Source: Martinezella lusitana (GTDB lineage Bacteria; Pseudomonadota; Alphaproteobacteria; Rhizobiales; Rhizobiaceae). From it: a stretch of 64,000 nucleotides of DNA. Below the pieces are notes generated by a model, which did no database searches, was not told the origin of the DNA, and saw only the letters and a list, made by a program, of their open reading frames with translations. The translations under genes and the position numbers were made by a program. The DNA is taken from NCBI RefSeq assembly GCF_900094565.1, contig NZ_FMAF01000024.1, forward strand, positions 29,912 through 93,911. Direction: 5' to 3'. Shown here piece after piece: positions 1 to 8,242 of this stretch; the stretch's first letter is position 1; each line of letters opens with the position of its first letter.

Positions 1-117
1 GATATCTGCGACACCGAATGAAATGTGATGCAGCAATTGCGCCTTCCGTAGCTCTCTGGGTTATCGATCAGTCTCTTCCGCAAATGCCGCAAGTCAACTC
101 GAATAATGGACGATTTG

Positions 118-262
118 CCCCTCATCCGGCCTGTCGGCCACCTTCTCCCCGCGCGGGGAGAAGGGGATAGGTGCATCCACAGCCTTCCTTCCATCACAGC
201 GCCCGGCGAGGGTTCGCTGTCGTCCCTCTCCCCGCGAGCGGGGAGAGGGCTAGGGTGAGGTG
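118..262. repeat. Rhizobial palindromic intergenic repeats (two hairpins)
   Basis: This gene-free left edge holds two GC-rich palindromes. The first is a perfect 24-bp palindrome at 141-164 built on CTTCTCCCC; the second is at 224-249 (12-bp arms on a GA loop). The flank 238-262 is nearly the same as one arm of the large hairpin at 20995-21050, so these are dispersed repeat copies. They look like the mosaic palindromic elements known from Rhizobium intergenic regions. Nothing recognisable lies in 1-117. Confidence 0.75.
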
Positions 263-282
263 CAAGCCACACGCCTGGCAGC

Positions 283-651
283 TTATTTATCCGGCTCACA
301 AACCCGGAGCCGATGACCGTCGGGATCGAGGACGACGAAGGTCGGGCCGAAATCCATCGTCGTCAGTTCCTGCGCAATCGGCAGGCCACGCGCCTTCCAA
401 TCCTTGTAGTGCTGTTCGACGGCGCCTGCGCCTTCGACCATGAAGCCCAGTTCGCCGCGATTGCCGATGGCGGAGGGCTGCGGTTCGACGCTGCTGCGAC
501 GCCACAGGCCAAGGCTGAAGCCGTTGTTGAGCGAGAAAGCCACGAAATTCGGCGAGGCGAAGGCCGGCTCGTGACCGAGCAGGTCACGGTAGAACGGCGT
601 GCTCTCGGCAGGATCCTTGACATAAAAGATGATGAGGTTGGGGTTGGTCAT
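283..651 (-). CDS. VOC family (glyoxalase/bleomycin resistance-like) protein
   Basis: A 122-residue single-domain protein of the vicinal oxygen chelate fold. It starts with the typical first beta strand (NLIIFYVKDP) followed by the helix 'STPFYRDLLG', and ends with the second half-module motif 'FVVLDPDGHRLRV'. Such proteins are metal-dependent isomerases or dioxygenases, or bind hydrophobic drugs; here the substrate cannot be told. An AAGGAA ribosome site lies just upstream of the ATG at 651. It is the last gene of a leftward series after the small gene at 777-1013, separated from it by a hairpin at 700-725. The upstream WYL regulator may control it, which is an inference from position only. 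Confidence 0.8.
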   Translation of the reverse strand: MTNPNLIIFYVKDPAESTPFYRDLLGHEPAFASPNFVAFSLNNGFSLGLWRRSSVEPQPSAIGNRGELGFMVEGAGAVEQHYKDWKARGLPIAQELTTMDFGPTFVVLDPDGHRLRVCEPDK

Positions 652-699
652 CGGGATATTCCTTTGGTTTTGAGGGATATGAGGGCGAGCATATGCGGT

Positions 700-725
700 C
701 CGGCAAGCTGGGCGAAGCTTGCCGG
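700..725. terminator. Perfect inverted repeat between small gene and VOC gene
   Basis: Ten-base arms CCGGCAAGCT / AGCTTGCCGG with a 6-base loop lie after the stop of the 777-1013 gene. On the minus strand no long T-run follows, so it may be an RNA-stabilising or processing hairpin rather than an efficient terminator. Confidence 0.45.
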
Positions 726-776
726 CGGAAGGCGAGTTGAGCGTGTCGGAAGTTAGGCTGTGAGTCGGCGGTGCGG

Positions 777-1013
777 TTAGTGCATCCGCTCTTCCTCGCG
801 GTAAGGGGCGCGTCCGTCCAGGAAGCCCAGATCGCGCTTCACGGAATTCGGCGTTTCCTCGATATCGAGGCGGTTCCAGCGACGGGTGAAATAGCCAAGC
901 GCAATCTGCGAGAGGCGAGCCAGCGGTGCCGATATTGAAACATCATTGCCCTTGCCGGATTCGACCCCACCGCGCTGCACTTGTTTCGTAGTGATGAAAA
1001 CGTTGCTTGCCAT
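777..1013 (-). CDS. Small protein of unknown function (78 aa)
   Basis: I do not recognise this family with certainty. The start ATG at 1013 is chosen because GGGAGGA sits 6 bases upstream; a longer reading frame starting at 1130 would run into the regulator gene. The protein is basic in the middle (YFTRRWNRLD) and ends with 'VKRDLGFLDGRAPYREE', faintly like the short DUF1127-type proteins common in rhizobia, but that is only an impression. No signal peptide or membrane segment is visible. It lies 83 bases downstream of the WYL regulator gene, and a near-perfect inverted repeat (1062-1080) precedes it, so it is a likely direct target of that regulator. Confidence 0.6.
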   Translation of the reverse strand: MASNVFITTKQVQRGGVESGKGNDVSISAPLARLSQIALGYFTRRWNRLDIEETPNSVKRDLGFLDGRAPYREEERMH

Positions 1014-1061
1014 GATCGGTCCTCCCATCCTGCTTGGATGGTGCCGATAATAGCCAAGCCT

Positions 1062-1080
1062 ACTGACAGTTTCTGGCAGT
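1062..1080. promoter_or_regulatory. Candidate operator of the WYL regulator
   Basis: ACTGACAG-TTT-CTGGCAGT: 8-base arms with one mismatch and a 3-base centre, placed between the regulator's stop and the start of the 78-aa gene. Its position and dyad symmetry suggest a site for a dimeric HTH protein; binding by the 1097-1783 product is inferred. Confidence 0.45.
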
Positions 1081-1096
1081 AGTGTTGGTGTCGAGG

Positions 1097-1783
1097 TCAG
1101 TTGTGGACGACTCCCTCCCGGGCGTGCCATTCCCTGGCCAAGGCGACGCGGCGGCGTGGATAGCGTGCCTCCAGAACCGCGAAATCGACGATACGGTCGG
1201 CGCGGAAATGACGAAAATCCTGGCGCAGTTCACACCAGGCCATGATGATGCGCGAATTGTCGAAATAGCCTAGCGCGAAGGGCCAGATGCGCCGGGTCGA
1301 AATGGAGCCGTTCACATCGCCATAGGTCAGCTGCACCATGCGCTCCGTGCGGATCGCCTTGCGCATGAGGGAAAGATCGGTCCTGTCCTCGGTGATGCGG
1401 CGCGTCGCGACGACCACCGCTGCCTGATCGACCTCGTCGCGCATCTCGGCCGGCAGCACCGCGGCGATCTTGGCAAGTGCATCCGCGCCCGCTGCCGCCA
1501 GTCGCGCGTCGGTAGCACGCGCCACCCACCGGGACCCCAGCACCAGCGCTTCGATCTCGTCCTGCGAAAACATCATCGGCGGCAGCATGAAGCCAGGCTT
1601 CAGAACATAGCCGATGCCCGGCTCGCCTTCGATCATGGCGCCCTGTGTCTGCAGGCTCGCGATATCGCGATAGAGCGTGCGGAGGCTGACGCCGGTTTCC
1701 TCCGCCAGAACAGCACCGCTGACCGGGCGGCGGTAGCGCCTAAGCGTCTGCAGCAGCGTCAACAAGCGTTCCGAGCGTGCCAT
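1097..1783 (-). CDS. YafY-type transcriptional regulator (HTH_11 + WYL)
   Basis: A 228-residue DNA-binding regulator. Residues about 1-60 form a winged HTH of the HTH_11/DeoR type ('SGAVLAEETGVSLRTLYRDIASLQTQG'-like core, with the usual TLYRDI recognition helix). Residues about 135-210 form a WYL domain, which in this family senses small ligands or nucleic acids ('RRIWPFALGYFDNSRIIMAWC'-like core). ATG at 1783 is preferred over the TTG at 1792, where the nearest purine-rich site would be only two bases away. It follows nudC by 13 bases on the same strand and may be in the HIT-nudC transcript. The dyad at 1062-1080 is a plausible binding site. Confidence 0.85.
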   Translation of the reverse strand: MARSERLLTLLQTLRRYRRPVSGAVLAEETGVSLRTLYRDIASLQTQGAMIEGEPGIGYVLKPGFMLPPMMFSQDEIEALVLGSRWVARATDARLAAAGADALAKIAAVLPAEMRDEVDQAAVVVATRRITEDRTDLSLMRKAIRTERMVQLTYGDVNGSISTRRIWPFALGYFDNSRIIMAWCELRQDFRHFRADRIVDFAVLEARYPRRRVALAREWHAREGVVHN

Positions 1784-1796
1784 GGCAGGCAAAGAC

Positions 1797-2756
1797 CTAT
1801 CGTTTCCATTCCACCCAGTCGCGCATCAGGCGATGGGCAATGGCCCCCTTGGGCGGGGACGTGTTGCCGGAGGCGGAGACTCGATCGAGCATGGCAAGCG
1901 TTTCTTCGGGCGTGAACCAGCGGCAGTCCTCGAGCTCGGCTTCGTCCATGTGAATCTCCGTCGACTTCGCCTCGGCATAGCAGCCGATCATCAGCGAGTG
2001 CGGCATCGGCCAGGGCTGTGACGCATGATAGCGCACGCGGCCGGTTTGGATGCCGGATTCCTCGTGCGTCTCGCGGCGCACGGCATTCTCGATTGTTTCG
2101 CCCGGCTCGACGAAACCGGCCAGACAGGAATACATGCCGGGCGCAAAATGGTGGCTGCGGCCGAGCAGGCAGCGATTCCGTTCCTCATCGACCGTCAGCA
2201 TGATGACGACCGGGTCGGTACGCGGGAAGATCACGTGTTCACAGGCCGTGCAGACCCGCTTGTAGCCGCCGATGCGGCTTTCCATGACGGAGCCGCACCG
2301 CCCGCAGAAGCGGTTGTCGCTGTTCCAGCGGATGAGGCTCATGCCCTGCGCCGCCTCGCCGAGGATTTCGCCCTCCAGCAAGAGGTCGCGCCAGAGCGAG
2401 CGCATGTCGGCCGGCTTGTACTGGCTCGCGAGCTCGTCGGCATTGATGCGTACCGGCACAGCCAGCCGCGGCTCGCCGGTCCTGCGGTAGCCGAGCAGCA
2501 CGGCGGCCTCCCAATCCGGATCGAGTTCCTGCAACTCGTAGCGGGCAAACAGCGGATCGAGCACCTGGCCGTCGTGCTTCAAGACCAGCTGCTCCTTGGC
2601 AAAGGCCAGGATATGCGTGCCTTCCTTGGCCAGCGCCTGCTTGATCGATTCCTCGTCGCGATGCTCGGCATCCCGGTTAAGCTGATTTTCCGCAAAGGCG
2701 GTGAGACTGCTGGCTTCCGGATGGGGCGCATCCGAGGAAAAGATGGAATGGCTCAT
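1797..2756 (-). CDS. nudC: NAD(+) diphosphatase / RNA de-NADding Nudix hydrolase
   Basis: A 319-residue NudC. It hydrolyses NAD(H) to NMN and AMP, and in characterised homologues removes the NAD cap from RNA 5' ends. An N-terminal NUDIX-like domain is followed by a four-Cys zinc ribbon (C151, C154, C169, C172). The Nudix box spans about residues 214-236 and keeps the G-x5-E-x7-RE-x2-EE-x-G pattern. The NudC-specific SQPWPMPHS signature at about 246-254 sets the substrate preference for NAD. It overlaps the upstream HIT gene by 4 bases, which implies translational coupling. Length is slightly above the E. coli protein (257 aa) but normal for alphaproteobacteria. Confidence 0.95.
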   Translation of the reverse strand: MSHSIFSSDAPHPEASSLTAFAENQLNRDAEHRDEESIKQALAKEGTHILAFAKEQLVLKHDGQVLDPLFARYELQELDPDWEAAVLLGYRRTGEPRLAVPVRINADELASQYKPADMRSLWRDLLLEGEILGEAAQGMSLIRWNSDNRFCGRCGSVMESRIGGYKRVCTACEHVIFPRTDPVVIMLTVDEERNRCLLGRSHHFAPGMYSCLAGFVEPGETIENAVRRETHEESGIQTGRVRYHASQPWPMPHSLMIGCYAEAKSTEIHMDEAELEDCRWFTPEETLAMLDRVSASGNTSPPKGAIAHRLMRDWVEWKR

Positions 2757-3163
2757 TGTGAAAGCGTGTCCCGCAACTTGGCTATGAAGCTGTTCATATC
2801 TTCGTCCGAATAGGGCTCCGCCTTGCCGTGACCCCAGATCGGGCCGGGCCAGTTTGCGTCCCCTTCGAACCGCGCAATCACATGAACATGAAGCTGACGG
2901 ACGATATTTCCAAGAGCCCCGACGTTGATTTTTGTCGCCCCTGTCAGCGTCTTCAGGGCGCTCGCGACCTTCTCGGTCTCGAAAGTGAGCAAAATCTGGT
3001 CGAGCGGTGTCAACTCGAATATTTCCGATTTATCGGGCCGGCGGGGCACCAGCAGAAGCCACGGCCAACGGCTATCCTTCATCAGGCGCACGTCGCAAAG
3101 GCCTGTCATCACGACGGAAACGCTGTCATTCGCCAGTCTCTCGTCGAGAGCGAAGTCTTTCAA
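2753..3163 (-). CDS. HIT domain protein
   Basis: A 136-residue histidine-triad protein, a family of nucleotide hydrolases and transferases. The triad region reads QLHVHVIAR at about residues 90-98. Aligned with the classical H-x-H-x-H-x-x, the first histidine is Gln while the nucleophile (H92) and the last His (H94) remain. Many alphaproteobacterial HIT proteins look like this, so it is probably active but atypical. It is the first gene of the HIT-nudC pair, overlapping nudC by 4 bases, and both act on nucleotide phosphoanhydrides. The intergenic region up to the SRP RNA at 3251 must carry its promoter. Confidence 0.88.
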   Translation of the reverse strand: MKDFALDERLANDSVSVVMTGLCDVRLMKDSRWPWLLLVPRRPDKSEIFELTPLDQILLTFETEKVASALKTLTGATKINVGALGNIVRQLHVHVIARFEGDANWPGPIWGHGKAEPYSDEDMNSFIAKLRDTLSQ

Positions 3164-3250
3164 GGGGCATCCTCCATTGTTTTATCAAATGTTTAGCAGT
3201 TTTTTTTGACCTTGGCTTGCTTTTGATGGCGATATTGCCGATATGTGCAT

Positions 3251-3350
3251 CCGGGAGGTTGGTGGTGGACGAGCCACTCGCCAACCGGGTCAGGTCCGGA
3301 AGGAAGCAGCCCTAACGAGCCCGGCACGGGTCATCGTGCCAGCCTCCCAC
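3251..3350 (+). ncRNA. ffs: 4.5S (SRP) RNA
   Basis: The region holds the invariant SRP RNA apical signature: GGTCAGGTCC then GGAAGGAAGCAGCCCTAA (positions 3288-3314). This is the symmetric/asymmetric loop pair and GNRA-type tetraloop bound by Ffh. Flanking arms GGGAGG (near 3253) and GCCTCCCACC (near 3349) close the long hairpin. Length near 100 nt fits the bacterial small SRP RNA. It lies between the HIT gene and dnaX, the usual rhizobial position. Exact ends are estimated from the pairing. Confidence 0.93.
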
Positions 3351-3396
3351 CCTTTCCGAAAGCAAGACCCGGCTTTCTGCGGGCAACAGCAGGGCG

Positions 3397-5274
3397 ATGA
3401 GCGACAGCGAGCGACAAGCAAAAGATGCCGCCTCGACCGGCACCGGTTACCGGGTGCTGGCCCGCAAGTACAGGCCCAAGGACTTCACAGATCTTATGGT
3501 CGGCCAGGAGCCGATGGTCCGCACGCTCACCAACGCGTTCGAGACCGGGCGCATCGCGCAGGCCTACATGCTGACCGGCGTGCGCGGCGTCGGCAAGACG
3601 ACGACCGCCCGCATCCTTGCCCGTGCACTCAACTACAAGACATCGGACATCGATCGCCCAACGATCGATCTGCGCGAGCCAGGCGAGCATTGCCAGGCGA
3701 TCATGGAAGGCCGGCATGTCGATGTCATCGAGATGGACGCCGCCTCCCATACGGGTATCGACGACATCCGTGAGATCATCGAGCAGGTGCGCTACCGGCC
3801 GGTATCGGCGCGCTACAAGGTCTACATCATCGACGAAGTGCACATGCTGTCGACGGCCGCCTTCAACGGCCTGTTGAAGACGCTGGAAGAACCCCCCGAG
3901 CATGTGAAATTCATCTTCGCCACGACAGAAATCCGCAAGGTGCCGATCACGGTCCTGTCGCGCTGCCAGCGCTTCGACCTGCGCCGCATCAGCGCGTCCG
4001 ATCTTGTGGGACTGTTCACCACCATCGCCGGCAAGGAAGGCATCGAGGTGGAGCCGGAAGCGCTCGCCATGATCGCCCGGGCCGCCGAAGGCTCGGCGCG
4101 CGACGGTCTGTCGCTGCTCGACCAGGCGATCGCCCACGGCAGCGGTTTTGTTGCAGCCGATGCCGTGCGCTCGATGCTGGGACTTGCCGATCGCGCCCGC
4201 ATCGTCGATCTCTTCGGCCACATCGTCAAAGGCGATGTTTCGTCCGCCTTGGCTGAGTTCAACAGCCAGTATGAGGCCGGCGCCAACCCCGTCGTCGTGC
4301 TGACCGACCTTGCCGATTTCACCCATCTCGTCACCCGCCTGAAATATGTGCCCGATGCCGCCGACGATCCGTCGCTGAGCGAAGTCGAGCGCATAAAAGC
4401 GTTGGAGTTTGCGCAGGGCGTGGCGGTGACGGCACTGTCGCGCATCTGGCAGATGCTTCTGAAGGGCATAGCCGAGACCGAGAACGCGTCGCGGACTGCC
4501 GGTGCTGCCGAAATGGTATTGATCCGGCTGGCGCATGCCGCGCATCTGCCCGCACCGGAAGATGCCGCGCGCAGGCTTGTGGAATTTTCTGATGGCAATG
4601 GCGGTGCTCGCCCACCGTCGGCATCCCCCATCGGCAGCGGCGGAGGGACACCGGTTTCCTACCAGGGCACTGCCATGGCGAGAGCCGTCGAAACACCAGC
4701 GCCACGACCCGCGCCCTCGGCGCCGGTTGCCATGTTGCGTTCGGTGCCGAATACGCAGCCGGATTCGGCACCCGTGGGACGCATCGAGCCGAGGCCGACC
4801 GAAGCGCCAAAGCCGCTCGTGCCGATCAATTCGATGACCGATATCGCCGAGCTTGCCGGCCAGAAGCGCGATCCGAAGCTGAAGGTGCTGGTGCGCACCT
4901 TCGTGCGCCCCGTACGGCTGGAGCCGGGCCGGCTCGACGTCAGCCTGACATCAGGCGCTCCCGGCACACTGCTGAACGAGCTTGCCGTCAAGCTGAAGGA
5001 ATGGACCGGCATCCACTGGATCGTCAGTCTCAGCCGCGACGAAGGCGAGCCGACGCTGGTGGAAGCCGAAGCGAACGCGCAGAAGCAGCGGGTTGCCGAT
5101 GCGCGGCAGGACCCCGATGTCGCGGCGATCCTGTCGCAATTTCCCGGTGCAAAGATCATCGACGTACGCGTGCGGGCACCGGAGACGGAAGAAGAGGAGG
5201 AGCAGACAACCGCTCCAGCCATCGCAGAATCCGTCGACGGGGATATTCTGCCGGGCGACGACATAGAATTCTAG
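3397..5274 (+). CDS. dnaX: DNA polymerase III subunit gamma/tau
   Basis: The clamp-loader ATPase, 625 residues. Walker A GVRGVGKTT is at 61-69, Walker B YIIDEVH at about 143-149, sensor 1 at ATTEIR (about 175-180), and the SRC arginine-finger motif at 188-190. An AAA+ lid and collar follow to about residue 370. A Pro/Ala-rich linker (about 400-480) leads to a C-terminal tau-like domain that should bind the polymerase and DnaB. The zinc module between Walker A and B, four Cys in E. coli, is reduced to one Cys (C99) here. I found no AAAAAAG slippery site, so a separate gamma form by frameshifting is not supported. ybaB follows, as in most bacteria. Confidence 0.97.
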   Translation: MSDSERQAKDAASTGTGYRVLARKYRPKDFTDLMVGQEPMVRTLTNAFETGRIAQAYMLTGVRGVGKTTTARILARALNYKTSDIDRPTIDLREPGEHCQAIMEGRHVDVIEMDAASHTGIDDIREIIEQVRYRPVSARYKVYIIDEVHMLSTAAFNGLLKTLEEPPEHVKFIFATTEIRKVPITVLSRCQRFDLRRISASDLVGLFTTIAGKEGIEVEPEALAMIARAAEGSARDGLSLLDQAIAHGSGFVAADAVRSMLGLADRARIVDLFGHIVKGDVSSALAEFNSQYEAGANPVVVLTDLADFTHLVTRLKYVPDAADDPSLSEVERIKALEFAQGVAVTALSRIWQMLLKGIAETENASRTAGAAEMVLIRLAHAAHLPAPEDAARRLVEFSDGNGGARPPSASPIGSGGGTPVSYQGTAMARAVETPAPRPAPSAPVAMLRSVPNTQPDSAPVGRIEPRPTEAPKPLVPINSMTDIAELAGQKRDPKLKVLVRTFVRPVRLEPGRLDVSLTSGAPGTLLNELAVKLKEWTGIHWIVSLSRDEGEPTLVEAEANAQKQRVADARQDPDVAAILSQFPGAKIIDVRVRAPETEEEEEQTTAPAIAESVDGDILPGDDIEF

Positions 5275-5376
5275 GAGTAGGATGAACGGCAGCGGAACCG
5301 CATGGGCTCGACGCCTGGAGCGGCCTTCGCATCCCATCCTCACCAATTACGCTGACGATACGCAAAAGAAGGACCA

Positions 5377-5706
5377 ATGACGATGCGTGACATCATGGGC
5401 ATGATGGGCAAAGTGAAGGAAATGCAGGCCAAGATGGAGAAGATGCAGTCGGAAATCGCCGACATTCGCGTCGAAGGCAAGGCCGGCGGCGGCCTCGTCA
5501 CCGTCACCGTCAACGGCAAGAGCCAGATGCTGGGCATCAAGATCGATCCGTCACTCTTCAAGGAAGACGATGTCGAGATCCTCGAAGACCTGATCGTCGC
5601 CGCCAACAAGGATGCCCAGGAAAAGGCCGAGGCGATCGCCGCCGACAAGACCCGCGAGCTGACCGCCGGCCTGCCGATCCCGCCCGGTTTCAAGCTGCCT
5701 TTCTAA
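5377..5706 (+). CDS. YbaB/EbfC nucleoid-associated protein
   Basis: A 109-residue DNA-binding dimer of the YbaB/EbfC family. The N-terminal helix is Met- and Lys-rich (MGMMGKVKEMQAKMEKMQ), followed by the conserved 'VTVTVNGK' strand and a C-terminal 'GLPIPPGFKLPF' tail. Homologues bind DNA as tweezer-shaped dimers and affect nucleoid organisation and gene expression. ATG at 5377 is used because AGAAGGA precedes it at good distance; a second ATG two codons later is possible. It lies about 100 bases after dnaX, and recR is farther away (8243) with several genes in between, unlike the tight dnaX-ybaB-recR order of E. coli. Confidence 0.93.
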   Translation: MTMRDIMGMMGKVKEMQAKMEKMQSEIADIRVEGKAGGGLVTVTVNGKSQMLGIKIDPSLFKEDDVEILEDLIVAANKDAQEKAEAIAADKTRELTAGLPIPPGFKLPF

Positions 5707-5727
5707 GATCGGCGCCCAAAGGCTCCC

Positions 5728-6204
5728 TCACCGGGCGATCGTCTTGCGGATCAATTCGCGGCCGATCGGCTTTACCGGTTCGTTCCGCAGCACCAGCGAC
5801 GTCGTCACCGCGCCATGGCGGGCGATGGAATCGACGATGGTTTCAAGGTTGGCGGCTGTCGGCACGAGGACCTTGAGCAGGAAACAATCCTCCCCCGTCA
5901 ATCTGAGAACTTCGATGATCTCGGGCATTTCCGAAAACTGCTTCAGGCACGGACGGATATGCTCATGCGAGGTGCGCAGCCGGATGACCGCCATCATGCC
6001 GAGCCCGACCGTAGCGGGATCGACGACGGCACGATAGCCTGCGATCACACCTCGCTCTTCCAGCCGCTTCAACCGCTCCGATGCCGCCGGCTGCGAAAGG
6101 CCGACGCGGCGACCGAGTTCCGATACCGAGATCCTTCCATCCCGCTGCAGGATCTCGATCATCGACATGTCAGTCGGGTCCAACTCCTTCTCGGCGCTTT
6201 CCAT
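5728..6204 (-). CDS. Lrp/AsnC family transcriptional regulator
   Basis: A 158-residue regulator. Residues about 8-60 form the AsnC-type HTH ('GRISVSELGRRVGLSQPAAS' core), and residues about 70-150 the RAM/ligand-binding alpha-beta sandwich ('DCFLLKVLVPT'). Members sense amino acids and often regulate a neighbouring exporter or catabolic gene. It is divergent from the hydrolase at 6315 and the LysE-type exporter at 6945, an arrangement typical of amino-acid export control. The intergenic region has a short dyad TTGGA-N10-TCCAA (6226-6245) that could be its site. An AAGGTGG ribosome site supports ATG at 6204. Confidence 0.9.
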   Translation of the reverse strand: MESAEKELDPTDMSMIEILQRDGRISVSELGRRVGLSQPAASERLKRLEERGVIAGYRAVVDPATVGLGMMAVIRLRTSHEHIRPCLKQFSEMPEIIEVLRLTGEDCFLLKVLVPTAANLETIVDSIARHGAVTTSLVLRNEPVKPIGRELIRKTIAR

Positions 6205-6314
6205 TTTCCACCTTTAATTCATCGGTTGGAGAAGATTTTATCCAATGGATTGCAATGTCAATTGCTTGAGCGACGTGTCAGTTTTTCTCCACCAGATAGC
6301 GAGAGAGGACAGAG

Positions 6315-6851
6315 ATGAGCGATATCATCATGCTGCCGGGGCTTGGTGGCTCCGACGGAGATCATTGGCAGACCTTGTGGGAGCGGCAGGATCCGCGCAT
6401 ACGGCGATTCCAGCCATCGAGCTGGGACAGACCGACGCTCACAGACTGGATCGAAGCGCTCGAACGGGAGATCGCCCGCTCGAAAACGCCGCCGATCCTG
6501 ATCGCTCATAGTCTTGCCTGCCAGCTGATCGCGCATTGGGCACCCGTCCAGAAAGCGCCGATCCTTGGTGCCTTCGTTGTCGCGCCACCCGATCCGACCG
6601 GTGAGGTCTATCTGACTGGGGCCGGCAGTTTCGCCAATCCGCCGCGGCAACGGCTGCCGTTTCCGTCCATGCTCGTCACCAGCACCAACGATCCCTACGG
6701 CCCCTACGATTATTCCCGGGATAGCGCCGAAATCTGGGGCAGCGAGTTTATGAGTGTGGGGCCACTCGGTCATATCAATTCAGCATCCGGGCTGAGCGAT
6801 TGGCCTGAGGGCAAGGCACTCCTCGAGCGATTTCGCGCGCAACTCGGCTGA
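6315..6851 (+). CDS. RBBP9/YdeN family alpha/beta hydrolase
   Basis: A 178-residue serine hydrolase. The N-terminal strand 'IIMLPGLGGSDGDHWQ' matches the oxyanion-side loop of the RBBP9/YdeN family. The nucleophile elbow is AHSLAC (Ser about residue 66), instead of the more usual GHSLG, which is normal in this family. The acid and His are likely in 'STNDPYGP' and 'GHINSASG'. Homologues act as small esterases or peptidases of unknown natural substrate. It is divergent from the Lrp gene and followed 93 bases later by the LysE gene. A GAGAGGA ribosome site precedes the ATG. Confidence 0.88.
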   Translation: MSDIIMLPGLGGSDGDHWQTLWERQDPRIRRFQPSSWDRPTLTDWIEALEREIARSKTPPILIAHSLACQLIAHWAPVQKAPILGAFVVAPPDPTGEVYLTGAGSFANPPRQRLPFPSMLVTSTNDPYGPYDYSRDSAEIWGSEFMSVGPLGHINSASGLSDWPEGKALLERFRAQLG

Positions 6852-6944
6852 GGAGGACATCGGGAATTTGGAAAACGGCAGCCAGGGTGCTATTTCTGGG
6901 TGTCTTCCATATGCCTTCTGGCCTACCCGATCGGAGAGAATGCG

Positions 6945-7556
6945 ATGAGCCTGTCGATGCTGCTTGTTTTTGCCGGTGCACTGTTCATCGCGGCCGGATC
7001 GCCGGGGCCGAACATCGCAGCACTCGTAGCACGCGTGCTCACCAAGGGCGCCCGCAATGTGTTGCCCTTTCTCTCCGCCATGTGGCTGGGCGAAGCGATC
7101 TGGCTGACCTGCGCCGTTGCGGGCCTTGCGACCATCGCCGAAACCTTCCACTGGGCCTTCGTGGTGATCAAATGGCTTGGCGTCGCCTATCTTCTCTATC
7201 TCGCCTGGAAAATGTGGTTTGCGGCCTCGGACACGGCAGAGGAACAGCTGCCGGACGAACCATCAGCCGCGCGGCTTTTCCTCGCCGGCTTCACGGTGAC
7301 CATGGGCAACCCGAAGATCATGGTGTTCTACGTGGCACTGCTGCCCTCGATCATCGATCTTCATGCCGTCACCCTTTCCGGCTGGGCCGAGCTCGTGGCG
7401 ACGATGTTCGTGGTGCTTGTTGTCATCGATCTTTCCTGGGCAATGCTTGCGGCAAAGGCGAGGACGTTCCTGAAGAGCCGCCGCGCCGTCCGCATCGCCA
7501 ATCGCGCCAGCGCCGGCACCATGGCGGGTGCTGCCGTGGCGATCGCCATGCGGTGA
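6945..7556 (+). CDS. LysE family amino-acid/metabolite exporter
   Basis: A 203-residue inner-membrane exporter of the LysE/RhtB family with about six hydrophobic segments. The N-terminal signature 'GSPGPNIAALVARVLTKG' (about 19-36) matches the conserved G-x-x-PGP motif. A second conserved segment 'MGNPKIMVFYVALLP' lies in the middle. ATG at 6945 has GGAGAG eight bases upstream; a GTG at 6900 would add residues unlike the family. The divergent Lrp-type regulator at 5728 supports a role in amino-acid efflux. It ends 2 bases from the convergent MOSC gene. Confidence 0.9.
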   Translation: MSLSMLLVFAGALFIAAGSPGPNIAALVARVLTKGARNVLPFLSAMWLGEAIWLTCAVAGLATIAETFHWAFVVIKWLGVAYLLYLAWKMWFAASDTAEEQLPDEPSAARLFLAGFTVTMGNPKIMVFYVALLPSIIDLHAVTLSGWAELVATMFVVLVVIDLSWAMLAAKARTFLKSRRAVRIANRASAGTMAGAAVAIAMR

Positions 7557-7558
7557 GC

Positions 7559-8185
7559 CTAGAGATTACCGGCGTCGCCCTCGAGCATGGCCCTCAGCTT
7601 GTAGTGAATGGGCGCAGCCAGATAACGCGCTCGATCCTGCCGCGATAGTTGCCTGCCGAAAGTCGCCATCATTTCCGGCATGGTGACGGGGCTGCCTGCA
7701 TAGGGAACGTAGGTCACGACGGCGCCCGCTGCTAGGGTGCCGCCTTGCACGACACGACAGTAGATGCCGGGGCGCCCCGCACGCGTATAGCGTCTCACGA
7801 ATTTGGGATCACCCATCTTCGCGGCGAAGGTCGCGCAGGGAATACGGGCCGAGGTGGCCTCCAGAACAAGATTGCCGGCTATGAATCTATCGCCGACGGC
7901 GACTGCGCAATTGTCGAGCCCTTCGATGACGAGATTTTCGCCGAACGTGCCGGGCTCCAGAGGGCGCCCGAGTTCTTTCGCCCACCAATCCAGCGTCAAC
8001 GATCCCTCGACATAGACGGCCTGGTCGCGGCCGCCGTGATGCTCGCGATTGCAGATCGCATCGCCGATCAGACCTTCCTCGTCGATCATGACGCCGCCGC
8101 TCACGGCATGCTTGTTGATGCCGGTCCTGCTTTTCCTGCCGGGCAGCGTTTCGGCGGCGCCGACGCAAATGGCCAGAATTTTCAT
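7559..8185 (-). CDS. MOSC domain protein
   Basis: A 208-residue protein of the MOSC (molybdenum cofactor sulfurase C-terminal) type, resembling YiiM. Characteristic pieces are 'SGGVMIDEEGLIGDAICNREHHGGRDQAVYVE'-like residues near 27-58 and 'PGTFGENLVIEGL' near 78-90. The conserved Cys that may carry sulfur or ligate Mo is in 'RIPCATF' (about 115). YiiM-like proteins reduce N-hydroxylated compounds with the molybdenum cofactor; this function is inferred from the family. ATG at 8185 is chosen because upstream extension would cross the recR gene. It is divergent from recR with 57 bases between. Confidence 0.88.
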   Translation of the reverse strand: MKILAICVGAAETLPGRKSRTGINKHAVSGGVMIDEEGLIGDAICNREHHGGRDQAVYVEGSLTLDWWAKELGRPLEPGTFGENLVIEGLDNCAVAVGDRFIAGNLVLEATSARIPCATFAAKMGDPKFVRRYTRAGRPGIYCRVVQGGTLAAGAVVTYVPYAGSPVTMPEMMATFGRQLSRQDRARYLAAPIHYKLRAMLEGDAGNL

Positions 8186-8242
8186 CGGCCAATCATCCCT
8201 TCCGTGATTCCGTTCCTTGAGCTTATGGGCTAAAAGCCTCCC

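Noticed and set aside
171..443. 90-codon ORF at the left edge
   Set aside because: Composed of palindromic repeat sequence and the complement of the VOC gene.
3397..5274. Programmed frameshift producing a short DnaX (gamma)
   Set aside because: No A-run slippery sequence with a downstream hairpin was found in the linker region.
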